Below, piece after piece: positions 15,387 to 20,062 of a DNA stretch of 20,062 bases. The DNA is taken from NCBI GenBank assembly GCA_905214855.1, contig CAJMNU010000016.1, forward strand, positions 1-20,062, in the 5' to 3' direction. The stretch is from an uncultured bacterium. Lineage in GTDB: Bacteria; Bacillota; Clostridia; Lachnospirales; Lachnospiraceae. The first letter of the stretch is position 1, and each line of letters starts with the position of its first letter. Position numbers and translations under genes: made by a program. The notes below the pieces were generated by a model. That model ran no database searches. It was not told where the DNA came from and was given only the letters and a program-made list of their open reading frames with translations.

Positions 15387-16271
15387 TTATTTTACTGGTC
15401 TTTTTGGACGACTGGAGCAGCCAATCCCTACGCCTCCCTGTCCTATATGGCAACAAAGGCTGAGTGGCAGCGGAGTACAAAGTATCTCCATTCCCGGAAA
15501 TGCTTCCTTGATCTCTTCTACCCACTTCTCTGTCTCTTCATCTGATGTACTGGTAGCTGCCATCAAATAAAGCTCTCCTGCCTCATATGCTTCCTTAAAA
15601 TGTCCTTCGATCTCCTGATGCATTGCTTCGATCATCGTTTTTTTTGCTTTGTGAAATCCTCTGCATTTCTTATATGTATCCAGTTTACCCACATCAAAAC
15701 GTAATACCGGTTTGATGTTCAAAAGATTTCCCAAAACCTCTGCAGCCCCTGAAATCCTTCCTCCTTTTTTCAGATACTCTAATGTTTCTACAGCGACATA
15801 AATCACCATATCTTCCCTGCCGCTTTCCAAAATTTCTCGGATTTCTTTTGCACTGTATCCTTCTTCTATCAGCTCCATAGCATCCAAAACAGAACGATAC
15901 ATAGGTGTGGATACACGTCCCACATCCACAACAAACACACGTCCCTCATATGGTTCATCCTGTGCAAGAGCCACAGCTGACATATAAGAACCACTCAACC
16001 CGCTGCTCATTGGAATATAAACAAGTTCATCAAATTTTTCAAGAGCCTGATCCCAAAGTTCTAAAACAGCAGCAGGAGACGGCTGTGAAGTTTTTACATC
16101 TGCTCCTGAACTCATCTTTTCAAAAAACTGTTCTCTGGACAATGTCACATTTTCATAGCAACATATATCATCTACATAAAATGGCATAGGAAGCATCATA
16201 ACTCCCAAGCGTTCTGCTTCTTTCACATCAATTCCACTATTGCTGTCTGTTGCGATTCCAATTTTCCCCAT
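15387..16271 (-). CDS. DegV-family fatty-acid-binding protein (FakB type)
   Basis: DegV/FakB proteins bind a fatty acid in the cytoplasm and present it to the kinase FakA for phosphorylation. Numbered from the chosen start, the family signs are IATDSNSGI (6-14), the ligand-headgroup motif TSQPSP (61-66), PMSSGLSGS (87-95), the VETLEYLKKGGRISG segment and a C-terminal HIGQGGVGIG in place of the usual His-Thr-Gly-Pro-Gly. I chose the ATG at 16271 (294 residues), with AAGGA eight bases upstream. The frame extends to a GTG at 16337 that adds 22 atypical residues. It is transcribed alone and divergently from the TetR gene. Which fatty acid it binds cannot be read from the sequence. Confidence 0.9.
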   Translation of the reverse strand: MGKIGIATDSNSGIDVKEAERLGVMMLPMPFYVDDICCYENVTLSREQFFEKMSSGADVKTSQPSPAAVLELWDQALEKFDELVYIPMSSGLSGSYMSAVALAQDEPYEGRVFVVDVGRVSTPMYRSVLDAMELIEEGYSAKEIREILESGREDMVIYVAVETLEYLKKGGRISGAAEVLGNLLNIKPVLRFDVGKLDTYKKCRGFHKAKKTMIEAMHQEIEGHFKEAYEAGELYLMAATSTSDEETEKWVEEIKEAFPGMEILCTPLPLSLCCHIGQGGVGIGCSSRPKRPVK

Positions 16272-16438
16272 ATTCAAAATCCTTCCGTATCTTTTGACAA
16301 TTTTGCCTTCTCGTGTTACTGTGTGTATATCCCCCACTAAGATACTTTTTTAAGACGCAGGCTGTAATACAAAGTTGATTGCATAGCAGAGCAGCAACAA
16401 CTTCCTGACCTTTTCTCTCCAGTATCATATTATGTAGA

Positions 16439-16467
16439 AATGTAACATTAATTTTACGGAGCGTCAA
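16439..16467 (-). promoter_or_regulatory. Candidate degV promoter
   Basis: The minus strand has TTGACG (16467-16462), a 17-base spacer and TACATT (16444-16439), a moderate match. It would give a leader of about 160 bases, rather long. Confidence 0.4.
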
Positions 16468-16495
16468 TATTTTCGTCCTTGGACGTAACAATATA
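16464..16495. promoter_or_regulatory. Palindrome in the degV-tetR divergent region, possible TetR operator
   Basis: CGTCC-TT-GGACG (16474-16485) is an exact inverted repeat with a two-base centre, and weaker symmetry continues outward (ATATTTT against GTAACAATAT). Such a site next to a divergently transcribed TetR-type gene is a natural operator candidate. It lies just upstream of the candidate degV -35 and about 60 bases before tetR. Confidence 0.4.
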
Positions 16496-16543
16496 GCCTG
16501 TTTTTGTAACTCGATCAAACTTACCAAGGAGAAATATGAACCT

Positions 16544-17179
16544 ATGAATCCTGACAATTCCAATCCTTTAGATATAAACTGCACCAGTCATATCACGCAA
16601 TCTGCTGATCAGACAAAATTAGAACGTCTCCGCCGTTCCAATCAGGTTTCCAATAGCCTGACACGTGAATCCATACAGACAGCCCTTCTCTATCTTATGA
16701 CACAAAAACCATTTCATCAGATCACGATCACAGAACTGGTCCGCCGTGCTGGCGTATCCCGCACTGCTTTCTATCGCAATTATGCGGTAAAAGAAGATAT
16801 ACTGGAAGAGATCAGCAACCATTTTATTCTCACCCTATCTGAATCTTTGATAAGCAAAGAGTATCAGGATAATGATTATGCATGGTATCTTCATGTCTTC
16901 CAGTCTTCCAAAGAACGTGCTGACATCTTTCGTCTTCTCATACAGGCTAACATTCCCAAAAACAGCCTGTCCAAAGTGGAATCCATCTTGGAAACCATAC
17001 GCCCATCCTCTTCTGTGACGGAACATTACCGCACACTTGCACTGGAAGGCGCTTTTATCAATATTTTAATCAATTGGATCTTGCATGGCACAAAAGAAAG
17101 TGCAGAATATATGGCAGCATTTTGTGCCCAGACACTTATTTTTCCAAAAAAAGAAGGACTTCCTCCTGACACACTCTAA
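16544..17179 (+). CDS. TetR/AcrR-family transcriptional regulator
   Basis: This is a 211-residue one-component DNA-binding regulator; its ligand is unknown. A polar N-terminus of about 35 residues precedes the DNA-binding domain (about 40-90), whose helix-turn-helix reads ITITELVRRAGVSRTAFYRN (60-79). The helical C-terminal ligand and dimer domain resembles the DhaS-like C-terminal class. The ATG at 16544 is about 11 bases after AAGGAG. An earlier out-of-frame ATG at 16536 opens a 3-codon ORF whose stop overlaps this start. It is divergent from degV and convergent with the wall-protein pair, so degV and itself are the likeliest targets (inference). Confidence 0.88.
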   Translation: MNPDNSNPLDINCTSHITQSADQTKLERLRRSNQVSNSLTRESIQTALLYLMTQKPFHQITITELVRRAGVSRTAFYRNYAVKEDILEEISNHFILTLSESLISKEYQDNDYAWYLHVFQSSKERADIFRLLIQANIPKNSLSKVESILETIRPSSSVTEHYRTLALEGAFINILINWILHGTKESAEYMAAFCAQTLIFPKKEGLPPDTL

Positions 17180-17193
17180 ATAAGGTGTGTCAG
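17166..17193 (+). terminator. Hairpin overlapping the tetR stop, possible terminator
   Basis: CTGACACAC (17166-17174) and GTGTGTCAG (17185-17193) form a perfect nine-pair stem spanning the stop codon. The following sequence is T-rich only after a gap, so termination efficiency is uncertain. Confidence 0.45.
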
Positions 17194-17250
17194 TGAAATC
17201 CCTCTTTTATATCTTATTATTTATGATAAGTGATATCCTATGATACTAGA

Positions 17251-17279
17251 AACAAACGACATGAACTATAAAATCATGT
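17251..17279 (-). terminator. Weak hairpin after the wall-protein pair
   Basis: On the minus strand ACATGA and TCATGT (17279-17259) form a six-pair stem with a nine-base loop, followed by a modest T-rich stretch. It is the only terminator-like structure after the second wall-binding gene. Confidence 0.3.
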
Positions 17280-17291
17280 TCTATCTCCGTT

Positions 17292-18389
17292 TTATTCTAT
17301 CATAGCTCCAGATGCATCCAAGGCATATTGACCATCAATTACTGTATTAAATGCCATAGTACCATCTTCATAAAAATAGTACCATTTTCCATTGATCTCT
17401 TTCCAGTCTGATGTCACAGCTCTTCCATTTTCCATAGCATAATACCACTTTGCCGGTCCTGCCTGCTGCCACCCTGTCTGCATTCTTCCGTCAGAATCCA
17501 GAAAATACGTTCCATCCTCTAAAACCAGTGTTCCCGTCTGCATCACACCATTCTGGTCCAGATAATACCAGATTCCATTGATCTGTCTCCAGCCTGTCTG
17601 CATGATGGCATCCGTTCCAAAATAATACCAATCGCCTGAGATCAACTGCCAACCATACGCATACTGTCCATTTTCCAGAATATATTTACGACCTTCCCTA
17701 TAATTTTTCCAGCTTCCTTCACTGTCTCCCAAATCTTTTACATCCAATATGATATCATCTGAGAGTGTATACTCGCCTTCCCTATAGTAGTCTTTGTCAT
17801 CCACGTCTACTGCTGATGCACACACTTCATAATAATAAGAATCCTCTGCCTTCACATAATCACTCAAATCCAATGATGTTGACTTTGTACGGATCGTACG
17901 AACATGATCTCCGTTTCTATATAGCTTTAATTTATACCCAGTGGCAAAATCTACTTTTTTCCAGACAGCCACACGGCTCTTTGTGCTGCTCCATCCTGCT
18001 TCTTCTGGACTTCCCAGCTGGATCACCGGATAATATTCTATCTTTATGACAAGTTCACCATCTTTGCCATTTGCAGACACCAAAGAACCATTCTCCACAC
18101 GACAGCGACTCTTATAACTTTTAGAAGAGATTTCCTCTCCTAAACCACTCACTGTAACTGTCAATTTTACCTTCTTCCCCGGTTTCCACTTCTCTACACT
18201 CTTTTCCCATGATATATCTGTGATCTCTCCTCTGGAAACACTGATAGAAGGTTCTACAATCACATTTTCTTCATAATTGTCCTGTAAATAGACTCTCACC
18301 AAAGCTCCAGTCTCTGCCATACTGGTCATTCCCATCAGAATGCCTAAAATCATCAATAAAACACAAAACCATGTTCTTTTCTTCCACAT
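17292..18389 (-). CDS. Secreted protein with FnIII-like region and C-terminal choline/glucan-binding-type repeats (second of pair)
   Basis: The product should be exported and held on the cell surface through aromatic wall-binding repeats. Of 365 residues, 1-25 form a signal peptide with likely cleavage after Ser-Met-Ala. Residues about 30-130 form a beta-rich domain, about 135-215 a fibronectin-III-like domain, and 246-365 about six repeats of 17-22 residues of the form GW...NG.WYY.D..G.MQT (for example GWRQINGIWYYLDQNGVMQT). No catalytic domain is visible. It has the same layout as the gene just upstream (30-base gap), with recognisable similarity over the whole length, so the two are tandem paralogues in one operon. 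AAAGG lies upstream of the ATG. Adhesion or wall remodelling is possible but not shown. Confidence 0.85.
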   Translation of the reverse strand: MWKKRTWFCVLLMILGILMGMTSMAETGALVRVYLQDNYEENVIVEPSISVSRGEITDISWEKSVEKWKPGKKVKLTVTVSGLGEEISSKSYKSRCRVENGSLVSANGKDGELVIKIEYYPVIQLGSPEEAGWSSTKSRVAVWKKVDFATGYKLKLYRNGDHVRTIRTKSTSLDLSDYVKAEDSYYYEVCASAVDVDDKDYYREGEYTLSDDIILDVKDLGDSEGSWKNYREGRKYILENGQYAYGWQLISGDWYYFGTDAIMQTGWRQINGIWYYLDQNGVMQTGTLVLEDGTYFLDSDGRMQTGWQQAGPAKWYYAMENGRAVTSDWKEINGKWYYFYEDGTMAFNTVIDGQYALDASGAMIE

Positions 18390-18419
18390 ATCTGAAATCC
18401 TTTCTATTCAACTCTTCGT

Positions 18420-19613
18420 CTACTTTACCCAGATTCCATTTCCGTCTACATAAAAGACATCATCCACATATGTATTCGTCACCATACGTCCTTCACCTAG
18501 AGTAAAATAATACCAGTTTCCATTGACCTGATTCCAGCCCTCATACATTTCCCCATTTGGAGCCATACAATACCAATTTCCATTGTGAGCATACCAGCCT
18601 GTCACCATCTTGCCGTCCTGATCAAATACATACCATTTGTTATTCAGATTCAGCCAGCCTCCATGCTGCATTCTTCCATCTTCATGATAATAATAGGTAT
18701 GACCATCAATATCCTGCCAGCCCGTCACCATCTTGCCTTCTGCATTAAAGCGATACCATTCCTCTTTAATCTGTACACTGCTGTTCTTAGCGATCGTTCC
18801 ATCCGGATATTTAAAATACCATTCATTATAACTTGAGATCCATCCCACCTGACTGTTCGGATCTGTCACCTCAGAAGGCGCAGCACCTGTGTAGATCTGA
18901 TTCTGCTTGATCTCCAATTCGTCTGATTCAGACCAGCCGCTATTCTTAATATTCTTGCTCTGCTCTGATGCGATCGCCCTTACTTTAAAAGAATATGTTC
19001 CTGTTTCTGTCATATATGGATAGCATTCATGATAATTTTTCTTTAAATTTGATACTGTCTTAATAACAAAATTTCCTCGGTATATGCGAAGTTCATAAGA
19101 TCCTGCCTGTTCCACCTTATCCCAACGTGCCAGTCCCCTAGTCGTCTCAGACCAGTACACATCAAATGGATCTTCAAGCTGACCACCCACTTGCTTTAAA
19201 CCAATATTGATCACCAGAGTGTCCCTGTCTTTTCTGCTTGCTCCCAAGAATTCTGCGCCATCCACACTTACTTTGCTCTTGTCATATGAACCTGAAAAAT
19301 AAGAATCTCCAAGTGCCATCAACGTCACCTTGACTTTAGGGACATCCCCCATCTCCCATTGATCATTGGATGGTTCTCTGCTCCAAACCGCATCTTCAAT
19401 ATCATACTTTGCATCACTCGGCACTCGCACATGTGCATCGTCTTCAAAATATCCCGTCGAAAGTCCAAAGGTAGATTCCCCATCTTCAATCTTTATATCG
19501 ACTCTCAGCCTTATCCTCTGGATCACATCCTTTGAATCTGCATATGCCGGAAATGCCATGAAAATCATACACAGGCAGCACAGCCATATCAATATATTTT
19601 TCTTTTTCTTCAT
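18420..19613 (-). CDS. Secreted protein with FnIII-like region and C-terminal choline/glucan-binding-type repeats (first of pair)
   Basis: This is the first gene of the surface-protein pair. Of 397 residues, 1-26 form a signal peptide ending Ala-Tyr-Ala. A beta-rich domain (about 30-145) contains PKVKVTLMALGDSYFSGSY. A fibronectin-III-like domain (about 150-235) is followed by a Pro/Ser/Thr linker, then about seven wall-binding repeats at 257-397 (GWLNLNNKWYVFDQDGKMVT, GWYAHNGNWYCMAPNGEMYE and others). No LPXTG motif or enzymatic domain is present. AGGAGG lies eight bases before the ATG and the promoter gives a very short leader. The repeats bind choline in some bacteria and glucans or other wall polymers elsewhere; the ligand here is unknown. 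Confidence 0.87.
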   Translation of the reverse strand: MKKKKNILIWLCCLCMIFMAFPAYADSKDVIQRIRLRVDIKIEDGESTFGLSTGYFEDDAHVRVPSDAKYDIEDAVWSREPSNDQWEMGDVPKVKVTLMALGDSYFSGSYDKSKVSVDGAEFLGASRKDRDTLVINIGLKQVGGQLEDPFDVYWSETTRGLARWDKVEQAGSYELRIYRGNFVIKTVSNLKKNYHECYPYMTETGTYSFKVRAIASEQSKNIKNSGWSESDELEIKQNQIYTGAAPSEVTDPNSQVGWISSYNEWYFKYPDGTIAKNSSVQIKEEWYRFNAEGKMVTGWQDIDGHTYYYHEDGRMQHGGWLNLNNKWYVFDQDGKMVTGWYAHNGNWYCMAPNGEMYEGWNQVNGNWYYFTLGEGRMVTNTYVDDVFYVDGNGIWVK

Positions 19614-19636
19614 CGTCGTTTCCTCCTTATATTTTC

Positions 19637-19665
19637 ATTATAAGCTCAAACACAAAAGGGGTCAA
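19637..19665 (-). promoter_or_regulatory. Promoter of the wall-binding protein pair
   Basis: The minus strand has TTGACC (19665-19660), a 17-base spacer and TATAAT (19642-19637), only about 23 bases before the start codon. The SD begins almost at the predicted transcript start. Confidence 0.88.
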
Positions 19666-19681
19666 CTTACGATATTCTTTC

Positions 19682-19731
19682 AAAAAAACAAAAAGGTCTA
19701 CAGCAAGGAAAATCCCCCCTACTGTAAACCT
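19682..19731 (-). terminator. Intrinsic terminator after rplQ
   Basis: On the minus strand AGGTTTACAG (19731-19722) pairs with CTGTAGACCT (19703-19694), ten pairs with one G-U, followed by TTTTGTTTTTTT. It closes the ribosomal alpha operon 34 bases after rplQ. Confidence 0.9.
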
Positions 19732-19764
19732 GATTATTTTATCTTTGATCTTACAACGGATAAA

Positions 19765-20062
19765 TTATACTAACTCTAATACAACTTCCATTGCGCCATC
19801 GCCCTTACGCTGACCGATCTTGATGATTCTTGTATAACCACCATTGCGGTTTGCATATTTTGGAGCGATCTCATCAAACAATTTTGCTGGTAAATCAACA
19901 GACTTTGTATTTTTCTTTCTTCCTGCTGCTTCTGTTGGAACGGATGTTACAGAGTACAGAACTTTTAACATCTGTCTTCTTGCATGCAGTCTGGAAGGTT
20001 TGTCTTTCTTGATTTCCTTCTGAACTTCATCATAAACGGTAACTTTCTTGCCGTCTTTTACT
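19765..20062 (-). CDS. rplQ: 50S ribosomal protein L17, N-terminal part outside the window
   Basis: L17 lies near the polypeptide exit region of the large subunit. Only the last 99 codons are present; the frame is open to the right edge. The conserved core [15 protein letters not shown] is followed by [20 protein letters not shown] and a C-terminus ending in AMEVVLELV. The segment before the core ([19 protein letters not shown]) is the extension seen in Lachnospiraceae-like L17 proteins, longer than the compact 115-130-residue form. The internal ATG at 19971 is not the start. It is the last gene of the alpha operon and is followed by a strong terminator. Confidence 0.96.
   Translation of the reverse strand, partial: VKDGKKVTVYDEVQKEIKKDKPSRLHARRQMLKVLYSVTSVPTEAAGRKKNTKSVDLPAKLFDEIAPKYANRNGGYTRIIKIGQRKGDGAMEVVLELV

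Noticed and set aside
16237..16584. A 115-codon minus-strand frame across the degV-tetR gap
   Set aside because: It overlaps the degV N-terminus in another frame and the tetR start, and has no recognisable domain.

Overview
The window is a 20 kb piece of a low-to-moderate GC Firmicutes chromosome, most likely Lachnospiraceae (Clostridia). I infer this from strong SD sequences, consensus TTGACA/TATAAT promoters, the Gram-positive gene order around rplQ, ecfA1A2T, truA, rplM and rpsI, and the protein styles (a Thr/Ala-rich PstS lipoprotein, wall-binding repeat proteins, an L17 C-terminal half that fits the family's extended form). Nearly everything is on the minus strand; only lysA (5' end outside the window) and a TetR-type regulator are on the plus strand. 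I see no tRNA, rRNA, IS element or CRISPR.

Following minus-strand transcription from the right edge: the end of rplQ and a strong terminator; two tandem, paralogous secreted proteins with choline/glucan-binding-type repeats, behind a consensus promoter; a plus-strand TetR gene; a DegV fatty-acid-binding protein with its own terminator; then, from a new promoter, ecfA1-ecfA2-ecfT (shared energising module of ECF vitamin/metal transporters) and truA (with an extra C-terminal domain). Next come rplM-rpsI from a consensus promoter and structured leader, ended by a UUCG-loop terminator. The rplQ to ecfA1 junction, often tight in Firmicutes, has thus been opened by about 4.5 kb of surface, lipid and regulatory genes.

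An HD-domain phosphohydrolase gene separates the ribosomal genes from a high-affinity phosphate uptake operon, pstS-pstC-pstA-pstB-phoU, behind a likely PhoP box. pstS carries an in-frame TAA at codon 90 and is annotated as a pseudogene. A hairpin between pstS and pstC looks like the usual attenuator that makes the binding protein the most abundant product.

After phoU a consensus promoter drives the most interesting gene: a TetM/EF-G-type translational GTPase fused to a C-terminal YacP/Rae1-type NYN ribonuclease domain. The tip loop used for tetracycline displacement is not conserved, so it is probably a ribosome quality-control or mRNA-cleavage factor rather than a resistance protein. It overlaps a greA-type transcript-cleavage factor gene by 4 bp. 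greA and lysA converge on one long bidirectional terminator hairpin.

Other items worth attention: four co-oriented, helically spaced DnaA-box-like 9-mers between truA and rplM; a degenerate second copy of the HD gene's last codons just downstream of it; and a 3-codon upstream ORF coupled to tetR.
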